In this document: in pieces, positions 30,945-43,021 of the stretch
Numbering within the stretch: the first letter of the stretch is position 1
How the letters are laid out: the number at the start of each line of letters is the position of its first letter
From: Bactrocera neohumeralis
Lineage: Eukaryota > Arthropoda > Insecta > Diptera > Tephritidae
Length of the DNA: 64,000 nt
Direction of reading: 5' to 3'
NCBI RefSeq assembly: GCF_024586455.1
Contig: NW_026090925.1
Span: forward strand, 248,001-312,000
Program-made: the position numbers and the translations under genes
The notes under the pieces: generated by a model
What the model was told of the DNA's origin: nothing
What the model saw: the letters and a program-made list of their open reading frames with translations, nothing else
Database searches by the model: none

Positions 30945-31690
30945 TATACCAATCAATAAATGAGATTTCCAAAGAAATCAAAATATCATTTCTAACTAAT
31001 AACTGTGTTCTTATGTTTAAAATTAAAAATATCTGGTCAAAACTACCAGAATGTGAGATATGATAAAGATATTTAAATATCAATACTACTTCTCTACCTC
31101 ACATACCTAATATAAGGATTTACTCTTATACCGTATATACTCATATATCAAACAACATAGGAAAAAAAATATTTCAACGAATGGGTTACTATGTTTTGCT
31201 CATCGTAGTATTGATGATCCAGTTTATTTTGTTATATGTACATATATAATGCAACTTCTATGTCGATTGGTTTTAGGACTTAAACAACAGTTGGGTGATT
31301 AAACTCTGTGCAAAATGTTTTGTGATTATAAAAAATATAACGATCATAAAGTGTAATAATTTGTTAGTATTAATACGAGTAGTAATAGTGTATTCATGCA
31401 TGTCAACCAGTTCACATTTCTTAAAAGAATATATCTCGATATTGTTAATAATATTTGTAGCATCACGACATACTATTACAAAAACACATGCTTGCATATT
31501 TACATTCTGTCAAGAAAGTATTAGGAATTCTTCATTTCCCCCCTCTCATCTCCCGCTTATATGAAAGACAGGTAAATTTTTTTTTTTTGGTTGGTATAAC
31601 TGTCCTTAAATATGATGCCAAAAATTATCGCGATCTGTCAACCAGTTTACAGCAGCTATTTATGTCAGCCGACCTCAGTAGTGTTTGTCG
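30945..31690. other. Repeat remnants, no gene
   Basis: 31080-31140 (ACATACCTAATATAAGGA) resembles the short repeat at 8980-9010 and 41510-41540. The remainder is unassigned. Confidence 0.35.
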
Positions 31691-32060
31691 AATTTTACAA
31701 AAAGTTTTAACTTGTGTTAAATTTTGGCCAAACACTCAACAAATATCATTGAACAAGTACCGAATCTCCCTGATTTAGCTCCATGTGACATTTACCATTC
31801 TTCACACTGAAATATCCGCTTCGGGGAGCACGCTTCGACTCAATTGAAGACATCAAAACAAATTCGACGCGGGAGTTGAAGGCCATCCCGAAAAGTGCCT
31901 ATAAAAAATGTTTTGACGATTGGGAGAAGCGTTGGCACATATGCATCGCTTCAAATTGATGTTTCTTTGAAGGCGATAAAATAAACTTGGATGATGATTG
32001 AAAAATTTTCGTTTTATTTATAAATTCCCGATACTTTCTTGACAGATTGTACCTATTATA
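31691..32060 (+). pseudogene. Mariner transposase, C-terminal relic
   Basis: Frame pieces: PNLPDLAPCDIYH (third catalytic Asp block), then RFDSIEDIKTNSTRELKAIP, SAYKKCFDDWEKRWHICIAS and FFEGDKINLDDD. Known: this is the C-terminus of a mariner-family transposase also seen at 59171-59466. It is followed by an inverted end ATTCCCGATACTTTCTTGAC. Stops are present (after IASN). Probably the same element as 30045-30524. Confidence 0.75.
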
Positions 32061-32096
32061 AGATTTAAAGTCAATCGGATTTCTTGAAAATCTACA

Positions 32097-35000
32097 CAAG
32101 GTGCGTTCCAAAGTAAACAGGACTTTTGAATCTAGCGCCCACTGGTGGCGCCATCTATACTGGTGCGTTCGAATCTGCTATCTTTATCGATTGACCAGTG
32201 AGAATTTCCTAACATTTGATCCATTGAAAGTGAAGCTATTGCGTTTTAAGTGTCAATATGTTTGTGTTATCGGTGCGAAAATGAGCTTCGAACAAAGAGC
32301 CAACATTAAATTTTGTTTTCAAATTGGTAAAACTTTTACCGAAACGTTTCAATTGATGAAACAAGTTTATGGCGATGTTTGCCTATGCCGTAGCAGAGTG
32401 CACGAGTGGTTTCAACGTTTTCAAAGTGGTCGTGAGGACGTAATTTTTTTTTTTATTGGAACGTAACAAGATATGGTTTTACATTTCATTCGAATCGCAA
32501 TTAGGTACAAATGTACTAACAAGCAATCTTTTTCATAATTTATAAGGTAAAACAATAAAAGCTCTATTAAGAAGCTATTTTCAAAAGCTAAACTTTGTAT
32601 TAAAAACTAAATATTATAATATTTGTTATTTGCTTAGAAGGTCATGAAACGTTGTTCTTTTCAATCTGCGCCTGCTATTTCTAGTCTCTCCTAGTTATCG
32701 GGCTTCAGCGTTTACGTGGTTTTGCAACCTTGTGACACTCCTTCCACTTTAACTTTGTATCCAGCGTCAAACCAAGATATTTCGCGGAGGTGGAGTACGG
32801 AATTACTTCATTCCCAATATATAAGGGGAAATACGTAGCAGTTTTGTTAGTGAAGTTTATATGTATAGACTTTTTTGTGCCCATTCTACAATTAGGGTGA
32901 TTGAAGACTGCATTCTGTTCGACGACTCTACTTCATTTTTACCATTAGTAATGATGCGAGTATCATCTGCAAATGTGTCGATTGTGCTGTTTGGCGGCGT
33001 AGGCATGTTCCTTGGAACAGAAGAGGACTAAACGTTTTAGTGAGTTTCTCTGAAAAAACGACCGCTTTTTCTTCGTCGCTTTTGGCCCAGGATCCGTTTG
33101 GCTTTCTGAGAGGTGCATTCGACATTATTGGTTTCCTAGCATTTTTTATAGATTTCCAAAGGGAATAATCCGTATGTTTTTTTCGCGTTAATTTCTCAAT
33201 GTAATTAGAAATATTTTGATTTGTAAATCACTTTATTTTAGTGCTGAGAATTTTAGTTAAATTGTTCAGTTCTGTTTTATATTGGGGAAATTGCTTGACT
33301 TGCCATATTTTACGTAGTTTTCTCTTTTTTTTATGAGATCTAAAATGTCTAATGGATATTTAGTATAAAAGTTTTTTTTGTTTAGGAACAGGAGTACTTT
33401 TCCAATTCAATTCCTGAATAGATTTCGGAAATGTATGAACTTCATCTTCTAACATATCTTGAGTTGTTATATTTACTTCAAAATCAATATTTTTGTCGAC
33501 ATTTCGTTGAAAGACTCCAAATCCTGACTGGATTTACACTGCGGCACCAGGTTCGATGAATTGATGGGCTCGAGTTTAACGACAGAATTTAGAATATGTT
33601 TGATTTCGTAAATTTTCTTAATGTTCCCAGTAGATTCAAAGCATACAATAAGCATATTTAACGGATTTTTTGTTTTATATTGAAGTTTGTTTAAGGCTTT
33701 CGTAACTTAAAACCCTTGCTTTTGAAGGTCTGTGACAATACTTTCAGGCTCACATGAGTGATGAAGGTCTTTTACCATTACGCGTATATCACACGATTGT
33801 TTGTCTTCATACTAGTACTAAGGAATTTTTGAGTCGTTTAATTTCCTTGTAAGTATTCTATAGTCGGAACTATCTAAAAGATTTATTTTACAGGAACTTG
33901 GGCCAGTGAGCTTGAGTGTGTAAGATTTTTTTACATCTGCGTTAATCAAGGAATGCATCAAGTGTTGGTTAAAATTTTCGATATTATAATTTACGGAGGG
34001 CGATGACTTACTTTTGTATCTATTTTACCTTTTGCTGTTTCATCCGGAATCGGAAAATTTAGAATCTGCTTTGCGTTTCTTACTTTCCCTACTTTTTTTC
34101 TTTTTTAATAGCCAATTTGTTTCTTTTTCAAGCTCTTCTTCGTCTGTTTCAGCTGCAAAGATAGATTTTGATGGAGAAGAAGACGTTTCATTTGTATATT
34201 TGGTTAGCGTTTTCTTTAAGTTTTCATTTTAAAGTTTAAGTAATGCATTTTCGTTTTTCAATTCATTGTTCAATGTTTCTATTTTCTTAAAGCGTTCGAG
34301 CAACATACCTATTTGGTTACATTGTGTACCCCCACCGGGAGTGGAGATTGTATGTCCATCACGATCTTATTGAATTATGGTTACGTTAAGTAAAAGAAAC
34401 TGCCTTATCAACTACTTTATCGACTGCGCGTGCAGATAATGTAGTGTCCCTGGCCACCTACAACTTTGTGTAGACAGCTAGTTTGCCGTGCAACAGAAAC
34501 GGCTGATACCCACTTTAAATGTTCGGAGGAGAATTTTTGCGCGAAAATTAATTGAGTGTTTTTAATTTGGCATTATTTTTTGTTTTTAAATATTTTTGTA
34601 GAAATTTCGAGTAAATTGATATATCGCGTGGTGCCAACTATGTTAAGGTCCTCCGGTGAATCTGCTTATGAATTTCCACAGCCTGGATTTCACGTATATT
34701 AAAATAAATTGATGGAAAATGACGATCAACATGTGGGCCATGTGATCACCGGAAATTCCATCGAAACTGTGCGTGAATTGATCAAAAATCAACCGAAATC
34801 ATCATTGAAATTCTTGGAAATGGAATTAAATCGCATTTATCGCAATTTGTCCGAACATTTGGGCTTAAGAAAGGTGTGACGACCAAAAATTGGTCAGAAT
34901 CCAACATCATTGTGACCGATTATTTGACCAAAAATCACGTTTTAACCATTGACCACTCCCCGTATTCACCTGATATGGCACCGCGCGACTTCTTTCTTTT

Positions 35001-35226
35001 CGGAAAAATGTATTTGACAATGAAAGGAAAGCGATGCAGACGTAGAGGCCATTCAAAAATCTTGCACCGGCATACTGGTGGCCATACCGGCCACACTCGT
35101 TCGACGTGCTATTGGACCGTGCGAAAAGCTGTATTGAAGCAGACGGAAACTATTTGGAAAAAAATAAATTGATTTGGCGAAAAAATCATTTGTTGTAAAG
35201 TCCTGTTTACTTTGGAATGCACCTTG
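32097..35226 (+). mobile_element. Mariner transposon (CAAGGTGCGTTCC ends) interrupted by a LINE
   Basis: Ends CAAGGTGC(G/A)TTCCAAAGTA at the left and its inverse at the right. TA flanks the right end, while the left is a decayed CA. N-terminal transposase at 32281-32445: MSFEQRANIKFCFQIGKTFT, YGDVCLCRSRVHEWFQRFQS. After the LINE insertion, 34710-35160 continues NDDQHVG, VITGNSIETVRELIKNQPKS, then a deletion and HSPYSPDMAPRDFFLFGKMY. The Asp after PR is kept, but the HDNA block is lost. A shorter copy of the same family begins at 41873. Confidence 0.85.
32446..34700 (-). pseudogene. Jockey-type LINE inserted in the mariner
   Basis: On the minus strand the element runs from about 34700 to a poly(A) end (A-run at 32446-32456). 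ORF1 pieces: FKSKGFKLRKP, IYEIKHILNSVVKLEPINSS and LVPQCKSSQ, as in Jockey-clade Gag-like proteins. ORF2 pieces: PLRKPNGSWAKSDEEKAVVF followed by SEKLTKTFSP (linker before RT), then a late RT piece near 32740-32830 (KYLG-like). Most of EN and RT is deleted, and stops abound. The poly(A) abutting mariner sequence marks target-primed insertion. Confidence 0.7.
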
Positions 35227-35229
35227 TAT

Positions 35230-35610
35230 ATAGGTATTATATAAAGGGTGATCCATTTCAAGGTTCCCTAATTTTTAAAAGAAAAAGTACAGAAATTTCA
35301 ATTTAATGGGGAATTTCAGCCATCGATGATTCCACCGGCCCACAAACCACACCAAACCGTTGATTTTTGTGGATGAAATGGCAGCTCTTGAAGCTCTTCA
35401 GGTTGGTCTTCGTCCCAAATGCTGCAGGTTTGTTCGTATACATACATAGATAGGAGGGGTCTCATCGCTGAACAAAAACGTCATATCTTATTGGAACTTT
35501 TCAAGAGCTCATAAAGCGAAGCGATGTCTCGTGGATAGGTCGAGCGACTTCAGTTCTTGCACTTGCTGTATTTTATACGATTTAAATTAAAGAAAGCCGT
35601 CCCATACCTC
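35230..35610 (-). pseudogene. IS630-type transposon end with degenerate transposase
   Basis: Left end GGGTGATCCATTTCAAGGTT-CCC is a known style of terminal repeat for an insect IS630/Tc1-type family. Minus-strand pieces QELKSLDLSTRHRFALWALE, MTFLFSDE and GLWAGGIIDG match the first catalytic Asp (FSDE) region and the W-x-G-GIIG block. Many stops. Confidence 0.5.
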
Positions 35611-35841
35611 AGTCCGAGTTGCTGCCAACGGGGTCAAATTGACTCTCCACGGTCTTCGTGTACACTCTCAGCTATGCCTGCTATGTATATTTTCGTCACT
35701 GCGTGCTGAAGTTGCGAATATTACGCTTAGTAGTAGGCTGATTATATTGACCTTAAGTTGAGCGACTATTCGGTTAAATATTATCCATTAATGATGGGTT
35801 CATAAGTTGAGCGAATAAGTTGAACGATTTGTAAACGTTGT

Positions 35842-36497
35842 TCAGGCGTAAGTCTTCCACAGAACCTTTCCCTCAAAAACTCGTAACGTCGACTCATCAG
35901 ATGGAGAGAGGACTTTACTTCTCAATTGTTTACTCAGTTCGAACCAGTACCTGCTGGCAAGAGTTATTCTGCGATGGATTTCGAGCCTGACATTGTTGTT
36001 GGTGTTAATACTAGTTCCAAGATAGACGAAAATATCTACGGCTTCGAAGTTATGACTGTGAACTGTGACTTGGGAGCCAAGTCGAGAGTGTGACGACATT
36101 TTTTTCGCATTTGCTTCGCTTCCTTATCCAGTCTAGAGAAAGCAGAACTAACGGCTCGATTGTTGAGACCAATGATATCAATATCATCAGCGTACGTCGG
36201 AAGCTGTTGACTCTTACAGAAGATTATACCTGCTCGATTTAGATCTGCAGCTGAAATTATTTTCTCCAGCAGTAGATTGAAGAAGTTGCACGATAGGGAG
36301 CGGCCTTGTCTAAAACTTCGTTTTTTTTCGAACGGATTGAAGTGGTTCTTCCCGATCCTGACGTAGCTTTTGGTGTTGCTCAGCGTCAGTTTACACAGCC
36401 GCATTAGTTTTGCGTGGATACCAAATTCAAACATAGCGTCATAAAGGCAGCTCCTTCTCGTGCTGTCAAAAGCAGCTTTCAGATCGACAGAGCACAC
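35842..36497 (-). pseudogene. RTE LINE fragment, second copy
   Basis: Minus frames CSVDLKAAFDSTRRSCLYDA, FGIHAKLMRLCKLTLSNTKS, LSCNFFNLLLEKIISAADLN, LPTYADDIDIIGLNNRAVSS (intact YADD) and FVYLGTSINTNNNVRLEI. Closely parallels 16518-17180 but retains YADD where that copy has HADD. Truncated on both sides and frameshifted near 36090. Confidence 0.85.
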
Positions 36498-37289
36498 TTA
36501 AATTCCAATGGTCAGACATGCTTTGGTCCGTCCCTATTTTACAAAATATTCTCTTTAAATTTCAATAGTATACATATCTCGGAGATTTTTCGATATTTCC
36601 GCTCTGAGTTTTATTAAGATAACTCTCAATTGATCGATAACTATTGAAAATCGTTATTTGAGTTACATGGGGGTTAGGGTAATTTTTGAACACATTTTAC
36701 AAATTTTTGAAGAATTCCCGATACTTTCTTGATAGGGGATTTTTATATATTGTAAACGATATGGTTCTACGGTTCAAATCAAATCATATCAGTTTAGACG
36801 GTTGCATCAATTGAACCGATCATTGATATTGATATTGATTCAAATCATGTATGACATTCTGGAGTTAAAATGTATGGACTTTGGATATGAGCACCGGTTG
36901 GAAGATTATTTAATTAATCGAAATTTCAATGCATACATACATAGACATGAACATGTGTATAGCAATACATAATTAAATCAGTGTATTGTATAGAAGATAC
37001 AACCCGAACATTGTCCAACATTTCAGTCATACAAATATGAATATGATTCACAAGCAAATTATGTATAACCTAATCGCTACTGATTAAAATTTGCTCATGC
37101 TTTTACTCTTTTTAAAATATTTATTAATATCATGTTTTTTATTGAGTTATTGAATCCTCTCATAAATGCATCTACCTGAGTCATGCATTTCGAAATTTGT
37201 TGGGGATTGTGGCATCGTAATGGTGTGTCGTGGTAATTGAAAAAAATATTTTAATAAAACTTGATTGTGAAAGTGTGACATAATATCAT
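36498..37289. other. Non-coding, minor repeat ends
   Basis: 36714-36735 GAATTCCCGATACTTTCTTG repeats the mariner end seen at 32018-32045. Otherwise AT-rich with no gene. Confidence 0.35.
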
Positions 37290-37560
37290 TGAATACATAT
37301 CGTCACCTAAAATGCAAAATTGAGTGTTTTATTGATTACGATCCACTACTTCGAATTACATGGGCATTTATACTTGTATGTATGTATGAAACAAGTATAA
37401 ATGCCCAACATATCTTGCTATTAGATATAACCCAGTTTTAAAAAATATTTAAAATTTGTTACACTCATGTTCCATTTTATATCGCGTTTCATTCCTTCCC
37501 CTGTAAATTTCCAAAAATATTGTTACGTTATTGTGCATTTTTTAGCTGACGATGTATACA
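37290..37560. repeat. Repeat similar to 26220-26490
   Basis: Shares ATATCGTCACCT-AAATGCAAAAT, ACTCATGTTCCATTTTAT, AATATTGTTACGTTATT and TGCATTTTT with the interior of the 26-kb repeat. Confidence 0.6.
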
Positions 37561-37562
37561 TA

Positions 37563-38450
37563 GGCAATAAAGTATGCGTCCAGCCGACACATTTTTTAAG
37601 TAAAGTGAAAAAAAGCAATGCTAATAAGCAATTAAGTTAAAATGTTTCATATGCATTTCTTCTTTATATACGTATCCTTAAGTTCAGAATGCAAAAACAA
37701 AAATGTAAATTATATTTTCAGTTTTGTGATAACGTTATTTTAGTGAAAGTCTGCGCTTTATTTACTTGAATTGAAAATGCCTACTTTCCATGCATATGTT
37801 TCTTCTTTTTGCGTAGATTCTATTGTGTGTTGATATAATTAATCGTTCCCACACCTCGTCCCGCGTTTTAATATTATTTCTAAAAAATTGATATCAAAAA
37901 AAAAGAAATTAGTCTGGCGGAAAGAAAAATAATTGTGGAGAGATGGCGGAAGTTTCACAAAAAATGGGCAAACTATTCATAAAACCGGAATCATAACATC
38001 AAAACCGCGATGGAGCCGTTCGAAAAAATTATCAGTCAGGAAGAACAATAATATAATAAATATGGAGATTGTTAATCCGCGAATTATGTCAACTAAGATT
38101 ATTGAAAATGTAAATATAAGCTTGAAAAAAAAAAAACAATTTGTGCCAAAAATTAATATTTTTACGAAAAGCTGTATATTATGGCATAGTTGCTCGAAAC
38201 CATAATTTAACTTGTAAACAGACGAAAGCACATTGAATTTGCTCATAATTATATAAATAAGTCTCCCGGATTCTGGAAACAAGTAATACTGAATTTAATT
38301 TCTCTTTATAATTTTCAATGCTTTTGTACCTAATTTTAAAACTGAACGCATACTTTGTATTGCAGGAAAAAAATTTTAACTGAATTATCAGTTAACATTG
38401 TGTTTTTACTTCATTTAAAAATGTGTCGGGCGAACGCAGCCTTTATTGTC
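37563..38450 (+). mobile_element. Degenerate Tc1-like transposon
   Basis: 888 bp between TA dinucleotides. 35-bp imperfect inverted ends sharing CAATAAAG, TGCGT and CCGACACATTTTT. The + strand holds N-terminal HTH pieces: SLAERKIIVERWR near 37910, then in another frame SKPRWSRSKKLSVRKNN and NPRIMSTKIIENVNI, matching the SKPRSGRPKKL...NPRISAPKI block of Tc1 transposases. The catalytic domain is missing. Confidence 0.75.
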
Positions 38451-40070
38451 TATGTATATACATACATATGTATGTATACATACGCATATAATGTTAAATT
38501 ATAATGTCTTTTGCAGAAGCGGATAAGAAGTCGGATTGCCTTTTGCCTAATATAAAGCGAAATATATGTTCATACAATACTATAGTGAGCCGAAATTTAC
38601 CGCAGTAAGTAGTCATATTTTTAACTAACTTATCGGAATGTCTGCATATTGAGGTGCGTGTTTAACATATGTTTACTTAGAAAACAAGTACATAAAAAAT
38701 GGAATGCGTAATTTTATACATATCTTTCTTACTATACCATATAATATGACATCATTTTACATATCATGTTACCAATATTCCTCTTGATTGTAAAATATCA
38801 TACAGTATTTATTTTAGTTGCATTTAAGCTCTGTAATACCGATTAAAAATTCGATGTAAGTGTCCAGTTCCGTTTAAATAAAGATAATTCGATTTTTTTG
38901 TTTCAACGTTATAAATAATAATAATATATTCTAGTTTATACATATAAATATGTGAGTGTTTTAACACTATGTTAATTGTTAATTGTTCGTATATTCGTTA
39001 ATAGATATATTATATATTTTTAGAAATCAATGTTAATATACATACATATATTCTTGTTATTCTAAAAATATTAATCTGTTTTGTGTGTTTGGTTAATACC
39101 TTCACTGTGAAGTATTGATGGTAAATTTTGTGTAGTTTCTTGTGTTGCATCCGTATTATTTTATGTTTTAGCGTGTGAGGATGTTCATTTCGTAATAAAC
39201 TGATTGGTAATGCTGACTAGTATTTGTGTTATCACTTTGTGTTTGTTCAAATATTTTACTTCGGGGGAAAAGTATTTCTCTTTTCCTTCTATTTAATGTT
39301 AAGCGAAGTTGGGGAGGTTGATATTTCTCTGCCCTAAGCCTCTATTATTTTTTGTAGTTTGTGGGAGAAATATTTGTTTTATATTAAATATAACACTTAA
39401 ATCATTGAAGCGAATTATTAGAAGAATAAAAACCAATTAATAAATTTTTAAACCGAGAAAAAAATTACATTCTACATACGTACAAACTTTGTTAAATCAG
39501 ATGTTATAGTTAGTAAACACTGTTTTCGATTGCTCAGGAGCAAAAACCCTTTTGGAACCATTTAAATAATTGATTACTCTTGGTACATGGAGAAAAATGC
39601 GCCAATTTTTCCAACGTTGACGAGGGTTTCCATAAGAGTGTTATCATTAAATTACTTTAAAAATGCCATCTAACATAACGGTGTATGTTTGACTTAAATT
39701 GGTTCAATCTAACTATACTGAATAAAACCTTCAATTTGATAGAAACTTAATGAAGTTGTTTTACTATACCTTATGTAACTCGAACTATTCAAATTGAAAT
39801 TTTATATGGTCACCATGTGCCCTAAGTTGAATGTTATAAGTGTACATATCTTTTAATAATTTACTAATAGATATGCGTTCAAAATCAAAAAATATCTTCT
39901 TAATTTTGTACTCTGAATTTCTTTATGAATATGCCACATACACTGCGTGTCCGCTTTCTTTCAGTTTTAACTTTTAACTATTTTTCGTAACTGTTTATTT
40001 TAAATCGACATATTTTCTGTTTCTAAAATAAAATCCATGCGAAGTACAAAAAAAAAATTAAATTTTTTGT
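38451..40070. other. AT-rich unassigned stretch
   Basis: A CATA/TATG microsatellite at 38450-38480 and nothing coding. Host intron or old repeat DNA. Confidence 0.3.
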
Positions 40071-40074
40071 GGTG

Positions 40075-40507
40075 CTTAATACGTGCTCTGTTCATAATCT
40101 GATAAAATACACAAAGACTTACCAAAGCTATCACTCCATTAACAAATCCCAAGAAATTATGGGCTGATATAAGAATGCTCTCAGACTCCTGTACGCAAGT
40201 GAATCTTAAATGTATAAATACTCCGAATGGCTCAATTTTCGACTCAAAAGACATAACTAATCAATTTCTTTGAATAAAAGGCTTCTCATCCGAAACCAAG
40301 CATTTCAAGGAAGTTCCAGTCATTATGTATGCTTTACTCTATTTCGAAGATTTCGCCAAAATAGCTGCTTCTAAAGTTCATGAACTAAAAAGTGACGAAA
40401 AAAAATTACTCTATATTGTCAAAAGTCTGCTCAATAATGTACAAAGGGTCCGAATAAAATCACTCAATCCATATTATCCCGAATCAATGATGGCACTGAC
40501 GAAATAA
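40075..40507 (+). pseudogene. LINE-like fragment (EN-RT linker)
   Basis: The + frame NTQRLTKAITPLTNPKKLWA, DIRMLSDSCTQVNLKCINTP, NGSIFDSKDITNQF resembles the linker between EN and RT in Jockey/R1-type LINEs (NPKKFW...ADxF). After a stop follows FEDFAKIAASKVHELKSDEK to ALTK. No RT motif is seen, so the assignment is tentative. Confidence 0.35.
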
Positions 40508-40990
40508 CGCTGGTCTTTATGTTCTACCTGAACCTTTGCAGTACCGAGTAATATCTGCTTCCTACTTGGATTAGGTGGGACTTGGCTCGTTGATTTAGTA
40601 GTAGTATAGGCTTGCCGATTTGTGTTTATGCTTTGGGAGCGTAATGCGGTACTTGAAACGTTATCAGGTTACTTCCCGAGTGGATTCCGTACGAGTGCTA
40701 AACTCTTTGTGTATCAGAGTGTGTTTTGTAACACTTACGACCCGAGAACTTGCTCATAACTTCTTGTAGCTATGCTATAAGTGTAAGCAATCCATATTTG
40801 ATTGTGGAGATACGTGTCTCCGTATTCATTCCTAGAAATTTGGGACATTTTCCAATCGGGTGTTGCTTTTTACAAAGCTTACAGCTTACTGTCTCTAAAT
40901 GGTGCAAAGTAAATTTGAAATTATTATTGGCATGAAAACTGTCTGTTATATTTCTTTTCGACTGCTATTTTTACAATAACTGAGTGGAAT
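40475..40990 (-). pseudogene. BEL/Pao retrotransposon gag-protease fragment
   Basis: Minus strand: CKLCKKQHPIGKCPKFLGMN then TETR (40830-40908) is the CxxC-x4-H-x4-C finger with following F-x-x-M-x-x-x-x-R that typifies BEL/Pao Gag. Farther down, QILLGTAKVQVEHKDQRYFV and SAIIDSG (about 40478-40545) look like the start of the BEL protease. Several stops lie between. It overlaps the LINE-like frame slightly; one of the two calls may be wrong there. Confidence 0.5.
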
Positions 40991-41399
40991 GTGGCCGATT
41001 TGCTATTGAAGCCTTGAAATATCCTGCAGATTCCAGGATTTTATATACGTTGATTTAGAAACTGTCGAAGTTTGACCATGTCGGTATAGTCGGATTGTCT
41101 AGTAGAGTATATTCAAAGGCTTCTAGATTTTGTTAAGGTAATTTTGAACTACAAAGATATATCAATATCGGGTTCCAGATTTTCATGTCAATCTCCAGAT
41201 TGGTTAAAGTAGGAGTGCGTTTTGAATTATTTCTCTTGCTTCGCCACGGGTCTTCTGTCAAGAAGCAATTAATATAACGGGATACAACATTGCACGAATA
41301 ATGCATTTGAAGTATGTATGTTCCCTTATGACCAAAAATTGTATAAATGGAACCAAAACTATCCAATCTCCTAGGTACCGAATATGTGAACCCCAGAGT

Positions 41400-41700
41400 C
41401 TGTAGTTAATTATCGGTCAATGAGTGAGATATACTATATAATTGAAATTCAGAGAAAATCGTGCTGTGTGCTACAAATGAGTTGAGACGAGTTAATACTT
41501 CCCTTACCCCCCATATACCTAATATAAATATTTCCGTACTTCCAGGTGACTTTATACTGGATATATCGGCCAATATTTGAGCTTATAATGAATAAAATCG
41601 GGTGAAAAATCGCTCTAGACCCCATATAACTAACAAGCCTTACGTGCCAAGTTGCAAGAGTATGAAATGGTCGGTAATACCCGATCTTATCCCTTTTTTT
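41400..41700. repeat. Dipteran short interspersed repeat
   Basis: Matches 8820-9050 (TCGGTCAATG, TATAATTGAAATTC, CCCCCATATACCTAATATAA) and ends with GTTGCAAGAGTATGAAATGG plus a decayed TCGG hairpin. Confidence 0.6.
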
Positions 41701-41872
41701 TACGTGTTTCATACACGTTTTTTATACTGAACTAATGCTCTAAACCCTGCAGATACATGCATTAAAAGTTATGAGGCGAAAATTCGTTCCTTATTTGGGC
41801 AAAGCTGCTTCATAATTAAATTTGTAAAACCCTGAACTCCAGCTGAAGTTTTAATAGACGTGTTGAGTACTA

Positions 41873-42535
41873 CAAGGTGCGTTCCAAAGTAAACAGGATT
41901 TTAGTGGATCTAGCACCTCCTGGTGGCGCCTTCTATATGTCGACTAGTGCGTTAGAATGTGCTATCTTTATCGATTGTCCAGTGAGAATTTCATGTCATT
42001 TCATTGATTGGAAGTGAATTTATTGCGTTTTAAGCCTTAGTATGTTTGTGTAATCGGTACGAAAATGAGCTTCGAAGTGGTCGTGAGGACATAAATGACG
42101 ATCAACATGTGGGCCAATAAAAATCCGTGATCACCGGAAATTCCATCGAAACTGTGCGTGACTTCATCAAAAATCAACCGAAATCATCATTGAAATTCAT
42201 GGAAATGGAAATAAACATCTCCAAAACATCGATTTGTCGCATTACGACAGGTGTGTGCACGGTTTGTTCCGCACAAATTGACTGACGACCAAAAATTGGT
42301 GAGAATCCATCATCATTGTGACCGATTATTTGACCGAAAGTCACATTTTAACCATTAACCACTCCCCGTATTCACCTGATATGGCACCGTGCGAATTCTT
42401 CCTTTTCGGAAAAAGGCATTTGACCATGAAAGGAAAGCGTTATGCAGACGTAGAGACCATTCAAAAGGCTTGCACCGGCATACCTGTGGCCATACCGACC
42501 AACGAGCTAAAACACTCGTTCGACATGCTTTCCGA
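41873..42535 (+). mobile_element. Mariner transposon, second copy of the 32-kb family, truncated
   Basis: Begins after TA with CAAGGTGCGTTCCAAAGTAA. Start codon region ACGAAAATGAGCTTCGA joins directly to GGTCGTGAGGAC, so the whole HTH is deleted. The rest reads VITGNSIETVRDFIKNQPKS, then VTDYLTESHILTINHSPYSP and DMAPCEFFLFGKRHLTMKGK (note Glu in APCE where mariner has Asp), TNELKHSFDML. The right inverted end is absent; similarity stops near 42535. Confidence 0.82.
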
Positions 42536-42539
42536 GCAC

Positions 42540-42920
42540 CCTCCCTATTTTGATCTTAAAATCACCCGGGGTCTTCATTGGTGCCTCCTTTAGCAGAAGC
42601 AGGAGTATTTTTTAGCAGGTTCTCTCAATGATTACTGCATCGTGCGGTGGGTTCGTTTGATCACAACCCAATCATCTTGTTTGCCCATTTCTTCAGCTTT
42701 GTAGTGCTTCCTCATTTGCAATGTGCTCCTTTAAGCATTTGCATGTAGCTTTGCTATCAGACCAAGCAGATGGGCGTCCACAAAACGCAAATAATCAAAA
42801 AACAATAAATTGCTATAACTAAGCTCCTCAGTAAGTTACAATACTGTTATTTGGTACAAGGAATCGTATTAGGCTGGGGTTCTGTGGTTTTAAAATTTTT
42901 TAAAAAGTGGCACAGAAGTG
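42540..42920. other. Unassigned
   Basis: No clear gene. A minus frame (RPSAWSDSKATCKCLKEHIA) looks protein-like but could not be placed in a family. Confidence 0.25.
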
Positions 42921-43021
42921 TTTTATAGGTTAGGTTAGGTTGGATGGCCGATCTAAGATCGCACGTGGACTAAACGTAGTCCTTTGTGATGCCATAGAAA
43001 ATAGAACTCCCGTATTCGGAC

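Noticed and set aside
40750..40935. + strand frame of 61 codons
   Set aside because: The minus strand carries a BEL/Pao-type zinc finger here, a better explanation.
42925..42943. Interstitial telomere (TTAGG) array
   Set aside because: Only about three units, at the 3' end of a LINE; not an array.
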